This document shows, piece by piece, positions 1 to 9,721 of a stretch of DNA of 56,594 nucleotides (its first letter is position 1; each line of letters starts with the position of its first letter). The stretch is from positions 1-56,594 of the forward strand of contig CAIPDT010000020.1 in NCBI GenBank assembly GCA_903863905.1, read 5' to 3'. The notes under the pieces were generated by a model. The model was given only the letters and a program-made list of their open reading frames with translations. It was not told where the DNA came from and did no database searches. A program made the translations under genes and the position numbers. Source of the DNA: an uncultured Methylococcaceae bacterium. Lineage in GTDB: Bacteria; Pseudomonadota; Gammaproteobacteria; Methylococcales; Methylomonadaceae.

Positions 1-1204
1 CGCACTGCTGATTACTTTAACAGCAGCGATGTTTTACACACCAACTGCTTCTGCACATGGTGAAAAGTCGCAAGCCGCTTTCATGCGTATGCGTACTATT
101 CACTGGTTTGACCTGAACTGGTCAAAAGAAGAAGTGCCAGTTAACGATACAATGACAATTTCAGGTAAATTCTTCGTATTTACTGGATGGCCTGAAACTG
201 TTGATAAACCAGAAATCTCTTTCTTGAACATTGGTATTCCTGGTCCTGTATTTATTCGTGCAGGATCTTGGATCGGTGGTCAATTAGTTCCTCGTTCAGT
301 TTCTTTGGAACTAGGCGAAACTTATGAGTTTAAAGTATTATTAAAAGCTCGTCGTCCAGGTGACTGGCACGTTCACACTATGTTGAACGTAAAAGGCGGC
401 GGTCCAATTATCGGTCCAGGTAAATGGGTAACTATTACTGGTTCTATGTCTTCATTCGTTAACCCAATCACTACTTTGACTGGCGAAACTGTTGACTTAG
501 AAACTTATAACTTGGGTAACACTTACTTCTGGCATGCTATGTGGTACGCTATTGGTTTAATCTGGGTTGCTTATTGGGCTCGTAAACCAATGTTCGTTCC
601 ACGTTTGATCGCTGTTGAAGCTGGTAAAGCTGATTCATTGATCTCTGCAACAGACAGAAAAGTTACATTGGCGTTTGCTGTTGGTACAATTGCTCTTATT
701 GCTGCTACTATGGCAAGCACTAATGAAAAATTCCCAATCACTACTCCATTACAAGCTGGTTTACTACGTGGTATTAAATCAATTGACATGCCAGTTCCGA
801 CTGTTGCTGTTAAAATTGAAGATGCTACTTACCGTGTACCAGGTCGTGCAATGCAAATGACTATGACTATCACTAACAATGGTGATTCAGCTATTAGATT
901 AGGTGAATTCAACACTGCTGGTGTTCGTTTCTTAGACGCTGCTGTTGCTCAAGACGAAACAGGTTATCCTGATGACTTGTTGGCTGAAGAAGGTTTAACT
1001 GTTAGTGATAACAGTGCAATCGCTCCTGGCCAATCAAGAACAGTTCAAGTAACTGCTTCTGACGCTGCATGGGAAGTTTACCGTTTAGCTGATTTGATCT
1101 ACGATCCAGATAGTCGTTTTGCTGGTTTGTTGTTCTTCTATGATGCTGCTGGAAACCGTCAAATGGTAACAATTGACGCTCCATTAATTCCAACTTTCAT
1201 CTAA
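1..1204 (+). CDS. pmoB: Particulate methane monooxygenase subunit B, 5'-truncated by window edge
   Basis: Copper-containing periplasmic subunit of the membrane methane monooxygenase, which oxidises methane to methanol. The frame is open from base 2, so the true start lies upstream; the first residues are the tail of the signal peptide, which ends TASA before HGEKSQ. Cleavage there makes a histidine the mature N-terminus, as in the family. Counting from the first Met in the window (base 29), H10, H114 and H116 (in GDWHVHT) have the 104/106 spacing of the CuB ligands His33/His137/His139 of Methylococcus PmoB. H25 matches His48, but the position of His72 is Phe49 (FFVF). Two cupredoxin-like domains flank a membrane hairpin (around residues 165-235). 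It should be the last gene of pmoCAB; a terminator follows. Codon use is strongly biased, as for an abundant protein. Confidence 0.97.
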   Translation, partial: ALLITLTAAMFYTPTASAHGEKSQAAFMRMRTIHWFDLNWSKEEVPVNDTMTISGKFFVFTGWPETVDKPEISFLNIGIPGPVFIRAGSWIGGQLVPRSVSLELGETYEFKVLLKARRPGDWHVHTMLNVKGGGPIIGPGKWVTITGSMSSFVNPITTLTGETVDLETYNLGNTYFWHAMWYAIGLIWVAYWARKPMFVPRLIAVEAGKADSLISATDRKVTLAFAVGTIALIAATMASTNEKFPITTPLQAGLLRGIKSIDMPVPTVAVKIEDATYRVPGRAMQMTMTITNNGDSAIRLGEFNTAGVRFLDAAVAQDETGYPDDLLAEEGLTVSDNSAIAPGQSRTVQVTASDAAWEVYRLADLIYDPDSRFAGLLFFYDAAGNRQMVTIDAPLIPTFI

Positions 1205-1212
1205 TGAAGGAA

Positions 1213-1239
1213 TTAACTAGCAATCTGATTGTTAGTTAA
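1213..1239 (+). other. Hairpin in pmoB 3' UTR
   Basis: Inverted repeat TTAACTAGCAATC / GATTGTTAGTTAA (13 nt arms, one G-T pair, one central base) between the pmoB stop and the terminator. It has no T tract. It could stabilise the 3' end of the abundant pmo transcript; that role is inference. Confidence 0.5.
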
Positions 1240-1250
1240 GGAATTGAGAA

Positions 1251-1284
1251 ACCCCCGTTACTTAGGTAACGGGGGTTTTTTTTT
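1251..1284 (+). terminator. Rho-independent terminator of the pmo operon
   Basis: An 11-bp perfect stem (ACCCCCGTTAC / GTAACGGGGGT) with loop TTAG is followed by a run of nine T. It ends transcription from pmoB and insulates sucCD. Confidence 0.93.
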
Positions 1285-1413
1285 GGGTAAAATTTAGAGT
1301 GTTAAGAAGTAAATAATACAGGCAGTACGATAATACTTACAAGTAAGTAGCGATATTAATACCCATTAGTTGAAAATTGATTAAAATGCAGGCTAATGAA
1401 TCAGTAAAAGAAT

Positions 1414-1440
1414 CCTAGTGTTTTAAAAGTAAACATTAGG
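1414..1440 (+). other. Hairpin in the sucC leader
   Basis: Arms CCTAGTGTTT and AAACATTAGG (10 bp with one G-T pair, 7-nt spacer) end 27 bases before the sucC start. It may be an operator or mRNA leader structure; there is no T tract. Function not known. Confidence 0.35.
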
Positions 1441-1467
1441 TGCAATCGGTTAACGAGGGGGTAGATA

Positions 1468-2634
1468 ATGAATATTCATGAATATCAGGCTAAACAGTTA
1501 TTTAATGCCTATGGAATAGCGTCACCGAAAGGAATGTTTGCGACAACCCCACAAGAGGCAGTTAATGTTGCCAAAGAGTTAGGGGGAGAAGGTTGGGTAG
1601 TTAAAGCACAAGTACATGCCGGTGGTCGAGGCAAAGTAGGTGGTGTTAAGGTCGCTAAGGATTTAACACAAGTGGCTGAATATAGCGAAGAAATGCTGGG
1701 TAAAAGGTTAGTTACGATTCAAACTGATCATTTAGGCTTGCCTATTAACTCGGTGCTTGTCGAAGGGTTATACCCAATACAAAGAGAGTTCTATTTAAGT
1801 ATCCTGCTTGACAGAAGTACTGAGCGGATTATTTTTATAGCGTCAATTGCGGGTGGTATGGATATAGAAGCGATTGCCCATGACTCACCAGAGCAAATAA
1901 TGACCTTGCCGGTACATCCAGCTGCAGGAATGCAGGGATATCAGTGTAGAAAAGTAGCCTATAGTTTAGGACTTAAAGGCGGGCAAGTTAAAGCACTTAC
2001 GAAAATAATGCAGGGCATGTATGACTTATTCATAGACAAAGACGCCACGCAAATAGAAATTAATCCGTTGATAGAAACTGATTCTGGTGAATTACTAGCA
2101 TTGGATGCAAAAATAAATTTTGATGATAACGCTGTCGCATTACACAGCGATATCTTGGCTATGAAGGATCCTTCGCAAGAAGATGATAAAGAAAATTACG
2201 CTCAGCAATATGGGCTCAACTATATTACTTTAGAAGGTAATATTGGCTGTATGGTCAATGGCGCGGGCTTAGCAATGGCTACCATGGATTTGGTAAAGCT
2301 AAAAGGCGGGGCTCCTGCAAACTTCCTTGATGTAGGCGGTGGCACTAATGTTGAAAAGGTCTGCGAGGCATTTAAACTGATACTTTCAGATACAAGTGTC
2401 AAGGCAGTTTTAGTTAATATCTTTGGTGGAATTGTGCAATGTGATGTCATAGCCTCAGGAATATTGGCCGCCATTGAGCAGATACACGTGACAATTCCAG
2501 TCGTTGTCCGTTTGGAAGGGACTAATGTTGAAGAAGGGCGTGCTTTACTAACTAATACGGGTTTAAATATATATCCTGCGGATGATTTAGCACATGCCGC
2601 TGAACAAGTTGTAGCACTAGCGGAGGCGGTATGA
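1468..2634 (+). CDS. sucC: Succinyl-CoA ligase (ADP-forming), beta subunit
   Basis: Cytosolic TCA-cycle enzyme, the ATP-grasp subunit of succinyl-CoA synthetase. At 388 aa it has the family length. Visible features are the N-terminal [12 protein letters not shown], the ATP-grasp basic segment [13 protein letters not shown] (around 45-57), metal-binding EINPL, and the C-terminal CoA-ligase domain with [23 protein letters not shown] and VNIFGGI. The ATG at 1468 follows GAGGGGG. The stop overlaps the sucD start (ATGA), giving tight translational coupling. The related malate-CoA ligase MtkA of serine-cycle organisms is the main alternative. [11 protein letters not shown] and the SucD partner fit SucC better, but substrate cannot be fixed by eye. 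Confidence 0.9.
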   Translation: MNIHEYQAKQLFNAYGIASPKGMFATTPQEAVNVAKELGGEGWVVKAQVHAGGRGKVGGVKVAKDLTQVAEYSEEMLGKRLVTIQTDHLGLPINSVLVEGLYPIQREFYLSILLDRSTERIIFIASIAGGMDIEAIAHDSPEQIMTLPVHPAAGMQGYQCRKVAYSLGLKGGQVKALTKIMQGMYDLFIDKDATQIEINPLIETDSGELLALDAKINFDDNAVALHSDILAMKDPSQEDDKENYAQQYGLNYITLEGNIGCMVNGAGLAMATMDLVKLKGGAPANFLDVGGGTNVEKVCEAFKLILSDTSVKAVLVNIFGGIVQCDVIASGILAAIEQIHVTIPVVVRLEGTNVEEGRALLTNTGLNIYPADDLAHAAEQVVALAEAV

Positions 2635-3497
2635 GCATTTTAATTAACAAAGATACCAAAGTCATTTGCCAAGGGTTTACAGGTAAACAAGGCACCTTTC
2701 ATTCTGAACAAACTTTAGCTTATGGGACACAACTCGTCGGTGGTGTTACGCCAGAACGAGGAGGTGACGTTCATTTAGGTTTGCCGGTTTTTAACACAGT
2801 TGAAGACGCTGTCAATACAACCGGCGCAACGGCCAGTGTTATTTATGTGCCTCCTTTTTATGCGGCAGACGCTATTCTTGAAGCAGTCGATGCCGGAATA
2901 CAATTGATCGTTTGTATCACAGAGGGGATTCCAATTTTACAGATGCTACGAGTTAAAGCCGCTATGGCTGGAACAGGTGCGTTATTAATCGGCCCCAATT
3001 GCCCCGGGGTTATCACGCCCGGTGAATGTAAGATCGGAATTATGCCGGGTAAGATTCATTTGCCAGGATCGATTGGTATTGTGTCACGTTCAGGAACCTT
3101 AACTTATGAATCAGTTCATCAAACAACGCAACAAGGTTTAGGTCAAAGTACCTGTGTGGGTATTGGCGGTGATCCTATTCATGGAATGAATTTTGTTGAC
3201 GTGTTAAGTCGTTTTCAGGCGGATGAGCAAACAAAAGGTATTGTGATGGTGGGTGAAATTGGTGGCAGTGAAGAAGAAGACGCAGCAGACTATATTAAAG
3301 CTCATGTCACAAAACCAGTGGTTGCTTATATTGCTGGACAAACAGCACCTGCAGGCAAACGAATGGGACATGCAGGTGCAATAGTAACCGGTGGAAAAGG
3401 GACCGCTAAAGGAAAGATTGCGGCCTTAAAAAGCGCAGGTATAGAAGTGTGTGTGTCACCGACCGATATCGGCGCTGCTATGAAGGCTTGCTTTTAA
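2631..3497 (+). CDS. sucD: Succinyl-CoA ligase (ADP-forming), alpha subunit
   Basis: CoA-binding alpha subunit partnering SucC. At 288 aa it closely follows the E. coli SucD pattern: [17 protein letters not shown] at the N-terminus, [36 protein letters not shown] in the middle, and the phosphohistidine loop [17 protein letters not shown] near the C-terminus, with the catalytic His in GHAG. Start ATG overlaps the sucC stop by 4 bases. The next gene, miaA, is convergent, 13 bases beyond the stop, with no obvious terminator between them. Malate thiokinase MtkB is the close alternative, but MtkB proteins usually differ in the NCxGIISPG segment. Confidence 0.9.
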   Translation: MSILINKDTKVICQGFTGKQGTFHSEQTLAYGTQLVGGVTPERGGDVHLGLPVFNTVEDAVNTTGATASVIYVPPFYAADAILEAVDAGIQLIVCITEGIPILQMLRVKAAMAGTGALLIGPNCPGVITPGECKIGIMPGKIHLPGSIGIVSRSGTLTYESVHQTTQQGLGQSTCVGIGGDPIHGMNFVDVLSRFQADEQTKGIVMVGEIGGSEEEDAADYIKAHVTKPVVAYIAGQTAPAGKRMGHAGAIVTGGKGTAKGKIAALKSAGIEVCVSPTDIGAAMKACF

Positions 3498-3510
3498 GGT
3501 AGAGCGCTTA

Positions 3511-4455
3511 TTATTGTGACCTTAAGGGTGCAATGCTGTTAAGTACTTGATCAATTAGATTGCGTTGACCGGTTTCAAAGGTTAACGCATCTGTTTCTTT
3601 TCGCAACCAGGTAAACTGACGTTTAGCTAGTTGGCGCGTCGCGATAATAGCCTTTTCAGTCATCCCCGCTAAATCATCCTCACCTTGTAAATAAGACCAG
3701 GCCTGTCTATAACCCACTGCACGGATTGAGGGCATTTTTTCAGATAAATCACCCCGTTGATACAGTTGTTCAACTTCAGCAATAAAGCCTTGCTCCAGCA
3801 TCGTATGGAAACGTTTTGCAATGATATCGTGTAACACTTTTCGATCATGTGGTGCCACAATTAATTTGATTTGATGATAAGGCAAGTCACCTGCTTGTGA
3901 GCCATCAAAAAAATCAGAAAGGGGTTTGCCACTTAACTCATAAACCTCTAAAGCTCGTTGAACCCGTTGAGGATCATTCGGATGAATCCTAGCAGCTGCA
4001 ATTGGATCAACAAGGGCAAGACGTTGATGCAAGGCTTCCTTACCCCCTTGTTCAAGTTCTAAATCAAGTTGTGCTCTTAATGCTGGGTTAGCTTCAGGTA
4101 AGACAGCGAGACCTTTAAACAAGGTATTGAAGTACAGCATGGTACCGCCCACTAAAATGGGCGTTTTACCTCTTTGAGTAATATCTTCCATTAAGCTAAC
4201 CGCTTTAGTTCTAAATTGACCCGTTGAAAAAGCCTCGGAGGGATCAATAATATCGATTAAGTGATGAGGGATGCCTTGCCTTTCTTCGGGGGTAGGTTTT
4301 GCGGTCCCAATAGACATCTCCTTAAATACCAAGGCTGAATCAACACTGATAATTTCTCCATTTAAGGCCTGCGCTAATTGAACCGACAGTGCTGTTTTAC
4401 CCGATGCGGTGGGCCCCATTAAAAAAATAGCGGGCGGGAGTGTCTGTGTTGGCAT
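3511..4455 (-). CDS. miaA: tRNA dimethylallyltransferase
   Basis: Transfers a dimethylallyl group to A37 of tRNAs reading codons that start with U. 314 aa, normal length. P-loop GPTASGKT lies at residues 14-21, followed by the DSALVFKEMSIGTAKPT substrate loop (family usually DSxxxYRxMDIGTAKP) and HHLIDIIDP. It lies downstream of mutL on the same strand, 72 bases away, and that gap holds a small GC-rich hairpin (4484-4504). The usual mutL-miaA-hfq order is broken here because sucD lies downstream instead of hfq. Confidence 0.96.
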   Translation of the reverse strand: MPTQTLPPAIFLMGPTASGKTALSVQLAQALNGEIISVDSALVFKEMSIGTAKPTPEERQGIPHHLIDIIDPSEAFSTGQFRTKAVSLMEDITQRGKTPILVGGTMLYFNTLFKGLAVLPEANPALRAQLDLELEQGGKEALHQRLALVDPIAAARIHPNDPQRVQRALEVYELSGKPLSDFFDGSQAGDLPYHQIKLIVAPHDRKVLHDIIAKRFHTMLEQGFIAEVEQLYQRGDLSEKMPSIRAVGYRQAWSYLQGEDDLAGMTEKAIIATRQLAKRQFTWLRKETDALTFETGQRNLIDQVLNSIAPLRSQ

Positions 4456-4527
4456 TGTTTAATTATCCATGGATAGCGTAAAGCCCCGCCTCATTTAGGC
4501 GAGGATGTAAGCGGTACTATTTACTGG

Positions 4528-6705
4528 TTACTGGCCCCGTAAAAAGAATTTATCGAGATCTTGGTTGGAGAGTTCAATCCAAGTAGGTCGGCCATGATTG
4601 CATTGGCCGATGCGTTCGGTTTGTTCCATGTCTCGTAATAAGGCATTCATCTCGGCAATCGTTAAACGTCGGTGCGCTCGAACAGAACCATGACAAGCCA
4701 TAGTGGCTAGGATTTGATTAGATTGTTCCTGAATCCGATGACTCATGCCGTGTACAATAATATCAGCCAGGACATCGCGGATTAATTGCTCTTTATCAAT
4801 GTTACGTAATAGTGCAGGTGTAGATCGTAGGGTGATAGTTTCAGGGCCTGATCGGTTTAATTCAAAGCCTAAAGACATAAAAAACGCTTCATGCTCTTCA
4901 GTTAGGTCAGCTTCTGCCGACGTCACAAGCATTTTAATCGGTAATAATAAGGGCTGGCTTGGCAGGTTGCCTTGCTGATATTGTAGTTTAAGCCGCTCAT
5001 AAGTAACTCGTTCATGAGCCGCATGCGTATCGACTAAAATAATACCTCTGGCTGTTTCAGACAAAATATAAATATTATGAATATGCGCAATTGCATAACC
5101 TAAGGGTGGGCAATTAGAGGTAGAGCCATTAGAATTGGCAATAGATCGAAGTGATTGATCTGGGTCTGTACCCGCTGGCGTATTAAATGGATTAAGTTGA
5201 GCCGTCGAATTATCAGAGGGCAAAGAGGCATCACTTGGGTACAAAGCGGCATAGGCATTAATACTATCTGAAACAGATAAAGGCAAAGAACTTTGTTGGG
5301 GTGCTCTAAGTGAATAGGTAGACGCAAATCCAGATCTAGAACCTGTACCAGAGTTATAACCAGTCCCAGAACTTGCATGGGCTTCATGAGAATTAAATTG
5401 ATTAAAACGATTTTCTGTTGCAAGATTATTTAATGAAGCTAATGAAGGCGGTGTTGTGTTCCCCTGATGTAAATTGACCTCATGGGATAAATTCGTCGGG
5501 TCACTGGACTGCGAAGGGTTATCACTGAATGAACTTCCAGCGTTACTTAAGCCGTCAACATGATGATGGCTTTGCGACGAAATAGCTATGTCGTTATTTC
5601 TAAAATCATGATCCGTTAAAGCATTCGCTTGATTGAAAGCTGATCCAGACGCTACACCCAAACCCTCCCCCGTATTCAAGTTAATCGGCGAAACAAGATG
5701 TCCGGGTCTGATATTCGCCAAAGACCGATGTAGTGCCGAGAATAAAAAATCATGCACTAAACGGCCTTCACGAAAGCGAACTTCAAGTTTAGCTGGATGA
5801 GCATTCACATCAACTAAGGTAGGATCTAAGGTTAAATACAACACAAAAACAGAATGCCTGCCATGAAATAACACATCCTGATAAGCTTGTTTAATCGCAT
5901 GAGAAACTAATTTATCGCGTATTAACCGACCATTCACATAGAAATATTGCATATCCTGTTGGCTACGAGAAAAAGTCGGTAAGCCAACCCAACCCGTCAG
6001 CAGTAAATCAGACGCGGCAAAGTCAATTTTGACCGCATTCTCAATAAAGGTGGAGCCACAAATATCCGCTACACGTTGCTCTTGATCATGTTCTGACAAA
6101 GCCGCTTTAAGATTGATGACTTCTTTATGGTTATGCGTCAGTGTAAAGCCAATGTCAAAACGACTGAGCGCCATTCGTTTAATTAAAGTGTCGATATGGG
6201 CAAATTCAGTCTTTTCCGACTTTAAGAACTTACGTCTCGCGGGGGTATTGTAAAATAGATCTCGAACATCAACTGTAGTCCCTAAAGGATGTGGATCAGG
6301 TTGAGGATCAAAATTAGTTTCAGAGCCATCAGCGGTAACGCTCCAAGCGCATTCAGCGTCAGCGGTACGGGAAATAAGAGTGAGTCGCGCGACAGAGCTG
6401 ATACTGGGCAGCGCTTCGCCTCTAAATCCCATACTCGAAACTTGTTCAAGATCTTGTAACGTCGCAATTTTACTGGTGGCATGACGAGACAACGCTAAGG
6501 GCAAATCATCCTTATAAATGCCACAGCCATTATCGCGTATTTTAATTAATCGAGCGCCGCCCTGTTCGATATCAATGGTAATTTGTTGAGCATTGGCATC
6601 AAAACAATTTTCAACGAGTTCTTTAACCACAGAAGAGGGTCTTTCAACCACTTCCCCTGCAGCAATTTGATTGACTAATTGAGTCGGTAAAGCATGAATA
6701 CGCAT
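4528..6705 (-). CDS. mutL: DNA mismatch repair protein MutL, with long Ser/Asn-rich linker
   Basis: Mismatch-repair ATPase that couples MutS to strand incision. The N-terminal GHKL ATPase is clear: IAAGEVVERPSSVVKELVEN, DNGCGI and GFRGEALPSI, followed by the transducer domain with NGRLIRD and VDVNAHPAKLEVRF. Roughly residues 345-535 form a low-complexity linker rich in Ser, Asn and Gly. The C-terminal dimerisation domain begins near 540 and contains DTHAAHERVTYE (559-570), ACHGSVRA and CNHGRPT. These match the metal-dependent endonuclease motifs DQHAx2Ex4E, ACHxxxR and CPHGRP, with Thr for Gln and Asn for Pro. This suggests an endonuclease-type MutL, as in bacteria lacking MutH. 725 aa is at the long end of the family because of the linker. 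Confidence 0.96.
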   Translation of the reverse strand: MRIHALPTQLVNQIAAGEVVERPSSVVKELVENCFDANAQQITIDIEQGGARLIKIRDNGCGIYKDDLPLALSRHATSKIATLQDLEQVSSMGFRGEALPSISSVARLTLISRTADAECAWSVTADGSETNFDPQPDPHPLGTTVDVRDLFYNTPARRKFLKSEKTEFAHIDTLIKRMALSRFDIGFTLTHNHKEVINLKAALSEHDQEQRVADICGSTFIENAVKIDFAASDLLLTGWVGLPTFSRSQQDMQYFYVNGRLIRDKLVSHAIKQAYQDVLFHGRHSVFVLYLTLDPTLVDVNAHPAKLEVRFREGRLVHDFLFSALHRSLANIRPGHLVSPINLNTGEGLGVASGSAFNQANALTDHDFRNNDIAISSQSHHHVDGLSNAGSSFSDNPSQSSDPTNLSHEVNLHQGNTTPPSLASLNNLATENRFNQFNSHEAHASSGTGYNSGTGSRSGFASTYSLRAPQQSSLPLSVSDSINAYAALYPSDASLPSDNSTAQLNPFNTPAGTDPDQSLRSIANSNGSTSNCPPLGYAIAHIHNIYILSETARGIILVDTHAAHERVTYERLKLQYQQGNLPSQPLLLPIKMLVTSAEADLTEEHEAFFMSLGFELNRSGPETITLRSTPALLRNIDKEQLIRDVLADIIVHGMSHRIQEQSNQILATMACHGSVRAHRRLTIAEMNALLRDMEQTERIGQCNHGRPTWIELSNQDLDKFFLRGQ

Positions 6706-6869
6706 AAAGACGATTGATTTCCAAGATAATAAAGGCGTAAATAACTAAAAACTTAGCAAGTCCGGTTAAAAGTGCCAGCCATTTTGCAGTATACTATTAC
6801 TTTACAACTAATTTACAAAATCATACGCATTGTTGTGCTTTTGAATAAATTTATACCAGAGGTTTTTAA

Positions 6870-8189
6870 ATGTCTTTTGTTCAGCTCGGTTTATCCGAAG
6901 AACTCTTAAAATCTGTAGCTGATCAAGGTTACAAAACACCCACTCCCGTTCAGCAAAAAGCGATTCCTTTAATCTTAGAAGGTAAAGATGTGCTCGCGGG
7001 CGCACAAACAGGAACGGGCAAAACTGCAAGTTTTACTTTACCGTTGTTACAGCGTTTATTTGAAACGTATGACCCACATCAAAAGCCACGCCGGGTTAGA
7101 GGTCTTATCTTAGTGCCTACCCGTGAATTAGCGGCGCAGGTGTATGAAAGCGTAGTGATCTATGGCAAATACTTACCTTTACATGTGGAAGCGGTGGTCG
7201 GTGGCGCCAGTATTGGTATGCAAACCCGCCAATTAAAACGCGGCTGTGACATTGTCGTCGCGACACCCGGACGCTTAATTGATCATGTGATGCAACGAAA
7301 TATTAATTTATCTAATATTGAAGTACTCGTGTTAGATGAGGCGGATCGTATGCTAGATATGGGGTTTTTACCCGATATCAAACAACTCATGGCCTTGTTT
7401 CCTAAGAAAAGGCAGAGTCTATTGTTTTCTGCAACGGTCTCTAATGGCATTAAATCTTTAGCGGCACAATTATTAAACAGTCCTGTTGAAGTTGAAGTGG
7501 CCAAGCAAAATGCAACGGCCGAAAATGTTTCTGAGCAAGTATACGGTATTGATCGTGAATATAAACGTGCGTTATTATCCTATTTAATTGGCAGTAATAA
7601 TTGGAAGCAGGTCTTAGTGTTTGTACGTACAAAACATGGGGCTGATCGCTTAGAAAAACAATTAATTGAAGATGGTATCAGAACGGTGGCCCTACACGGC
7701 GATAAAACCCAAGGTGCCCGTAATAAAGCCTTAGAGTATTTTAAAAACGGTAAAGTCTCTGTTTTAGTGGCGACTGATATCGCTGCGCGTGGCTTAGATA
7801 TTGAAGATTTACCACACGTCATTAATTTTGATTTACCCCAAGTCCCCGAAGATTATGTACACCGTATTGGTCGTACTGGTAGAGCTGGTTCAAGTGGTGT
7901 GGCTATTTCTTTAGTGTGTCCAGAAGAAGCCTGGGCTTTATCAGAAATTGAAAAGCTACTCAAGCGTCAAATTCCAAGAGTGGCTGATACAGGTTATGAG
8001 TCGGTATCCTTAAAAGTAATGGATGCGCCTAAAAAGAACGCGCCCAATAAAACGACTGGCAAGAAAGATTTACGACACACCAAAAAGCCCGCTGCAAAAG
8101 CGCCTAAAGTAGCCGATGGTAAAAGAACCGGTGGGGCGCGAACAGATTCAAGAGGTAAAGGTCGTTCGGGTTCCAGAGGAAAAGATTAA
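6870..8189 (+). CDS. rhlE: DEAD-box ATP-dependent RNA helicase, RhlE type
   Basis: Unwinds RNA duplexes; RhlE proteins act in ribosome assembly and RNA turnover. It begins [16 protein letters not shown] with a Q motif (YKTPTPVQ), then Walker [26 protein letters not shown] in [16 protein letters not shown], and motifs V/VI ([20 protein letters not shown]). The C-terminal 60 residues are a basic Lys/Arg/Gly tail ending in [13 protein letters not shown], a typical RNA-binding extension. Start ATG at 6870 follows AGAGG. It is divergent from mutL across a 164-base AT-rich gap and convergent with the YgjP-like gene, 6 bases beyond its stop. Confidence 0.95.
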   Translation: MSFVQLGLSEELLKSVADQGYKTPTPVQQKAIPLILEGKDVLAGAQTGTGKTASFTLPLLQRLFETYDPHQKPRRVRGLILVPTRELAAQVYESVVIYGKYLPLHVEAVVGGASIGMQTRQLKRGCDIVVATPGRLIDHVMQRNINLSNIEVLVLDEADRMLDMGFLPDIKQLMALFPKKRQSLLFSATVSNGIKSLAAQLLNSPVEVEVAKQNATAENVSEQVYGIDREYKRALLSYLIGSNNWKQVLVFVRTKHGADRLEKQLIEDGIRTVALHGDKTQGARNKALEYFKNGKVSVLVATDIAARGLDIEDLPHVINFDLPQVPEDYVHRIGRTGRAGSSGVAISLVCPEEAWALSEIEKLLKRQIPRVADTGYESVSLKVMDAPKKNAPNKTTGKKDLRHTKKPAAKAPKVADGKRTGGARTDSRGKGRSGSRGKD

Positions 8190-8195
8190 CTTTAT

Positions 8196-8894
8196 TTAAA
8201 GGCTTAAGCGCGGGCCATTCAGTTTTAACCAGGCCCGCTCATCCTTGTAATTTGGACAATAGGTTGCCACCGCTGACCAAAAAGCGGGCGAATGATTGTG
8301 GTGTAGGATGTGACACAGTTCATGCACCACGAGGTAATCAATAATCGCTTCAGGCGCCATAATAATGTGCCAGTTATAGTGAATCACTCCGTGAATAGTA
8401 CAACTCCCCCAGCGCGCCTTAAATGATTTAATAATAACATCAGTAGGGCTAACGCCGATACGTTTAGAATACAAATGCGTTTTTTCTTTAAGAATTAAAT
8501 CAGCTTGAATTTTGTACCAGGTTAATAAGAGTGAATTAATCAGTCGGGCGGGGTCAGGGCTTTTGTTACTTACGGTAGCAATCAATTCATTATTTTGTTG
8601 GATGAGGGTGGAGCGGGTACCTGTGATTATCCTCAACACATAATCTTGACCTAGATATAAAAAATGTTCACCTTCAATAAAGGCTTTAGGCTTTAAGTTA
8701 GCAACGCTTTGTTGAAGGATCAGTTTGGTTTTGATCCAGCGGGTTTTCTTAGCGACGATGGTATTAATCGTGGCATTATCGAGTAGTTCGGGGACTAAAA
8801 TATAGACCTTAGCTTCGCTCACCTTAATCGCAATCGAGCGTCTTTTTGATCGAATCACTTCGGCGGTAAAACCGTTGGCGTGAATAAAGTTCAT
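8196..8894 (-). CDS. YgjP-like zinc metallopeptidase-family protein (DUF45/M48-like)
   Basis: 232 aa. The C-terminal half has the conserved fold of the YgjP family: KARWGSCTIHGVIHYNWHIIMAP, then the zinc motif VVHELCHILHHNHSPAFW (HExxH form HELCH), and a terminal WLKLNG. The third ligand is probably a His in HNHSPAFW. It is probably cytosolic; no signal peptide is seen. The substrate of this family is not established. It is a single gene on the minus strand, convergent with rhlE. Confidence 0.88.
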   Translation of the reverse strand: MNFIHANGFTAEVIRSKRRSIAIKVSEAKVYILVPELLDNATINTIVAKKTRWIKTKLILQQSVANLKPKAFIEGEHFLYLGQDYVLRIITGTRSTLIQQNNELIATVSNKSPDPARLINSLLLTWYKIQADLILKEKTHLYSKRIGVSPTDVIIKSFKARWGSCTIHGVIHYNWHIIMAPEAIIDYLVVHELCHILHHNHSPAFWSAVATYCPNYKDERAWLKLNGPRLSL

Positions 8895-9065
8895 TTAAGG
8901 CTTATAAAGGCTAGAGGTCGATGCGGTGATCTTCTATAATGCATCACCGTGTTTATGGTGGTTTATCTTAAATCATTTAGTCCGTCTTAAGTGATATATT
9001 TACCGTGAGATAGTCGCACTATGATTCTTCTCTTATTCCCTCGTATTTAAAAAAGGATAAATAGC

Positions 9066-9599
9066 GTGTCCCTTAGACCCTTTAATGATAAGCAACCTGT
9101 GATAGGTTGCTCTGTTTATATCGATGATAGCGCTGTTGTCATTGGTGATGTAACCTTAGGCAATGATGTTTCTATTTGGCCCACCACGGTGCTAAGAGGG
9201 GATGTGGAAAGTATTTGTATCGGGAATGACACCAATGTGCAAGATGGGGCGGTGTTGCATGTTTCTCATGCGGGACCGTTTACTGAGCAAGGCCATCCCT
9301 TAGTGATTGGTAAAGGCGTGACCATTGGTCATAGAGCGGTAGTGCATGCCTGCACGATTGGTGATTATTGCTTAATCGGCATTGGCGCCATTATCTTAGA
9401 TGATGCGGTACTTGAAGATTATGTCATGCTCGGAGCCGGTGCTTTAGTACCGCCTGGCAAGCGTTTAGAAAGTGGCTATTTATATGTGGGAGCGCCTGCA
9501 AAACAGGTTAGACCTTTAAAAGACAGCGAACGTGCGTTTTTAGAATATTCAGCGTCTCACTATGTGCAGTTAAAGAATAAACATTTAAAGCAAGTTTAA
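9066..9599 (+). CDS. yrdA: Gamma carbonic anhydrase-like hexapeptide-repeat protein (YrdA type)
   Basis: Left-handed beta-helix protein of the gamma carbonic anhydrase/transferase family, 177 aa. Hexapeptide repeats run from residue 15 to 145. The zinc-site pattern is preserved: RGDVESICIG, NVQDGAVLHVSH, then VTIGHRAVVHACTIG with the paired histidines. The C-terminus GYLYVGAPAKQVRPL is typical of YrdA/PaaY. The start is GTG at 9066, preceded by AAAAAGGATAAA. Real carbonic anhydrase activity is not assured in this family. It would be soluble and trimeric. Confidence 0.93.
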   Translation: MSLRPFNDKQPVIGCSVYIDDSAVVIGDVTLGNDVSIWPTTVLRGDVESICIGNDTNVQDGAVLHVSHAGPFTEQGHPLVIGKGVTIGHRAVVHACTIGDYCLIGIGAIILDDAVLEDYVMLGAGALVPPGKRLESGYLYVGAPAKQVRPLKDSERAFLEYSASHYVQLKNKHLKQV

Positions 9600-9721
9600 C
9601 GTGTGCTAGGTATTTAAGATCTTAACTTTATAGTACAATTTAGCATTGATATAACTTATCCGTGCGCTGCGTGAATAGGTGTGAGACTTGTGACTAATAA
9701 ATTGATTTGGGGAATACAAAA

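Noticed and set aside
1468-3497. Malate thiokinase mtkAB instead of sucCD
   Set aside because: Both subunits follow the SucC/SucD patterns more closely ([26 protein letters not shown]); no serine-cycle genes such as mcl or ppc are adjacent.
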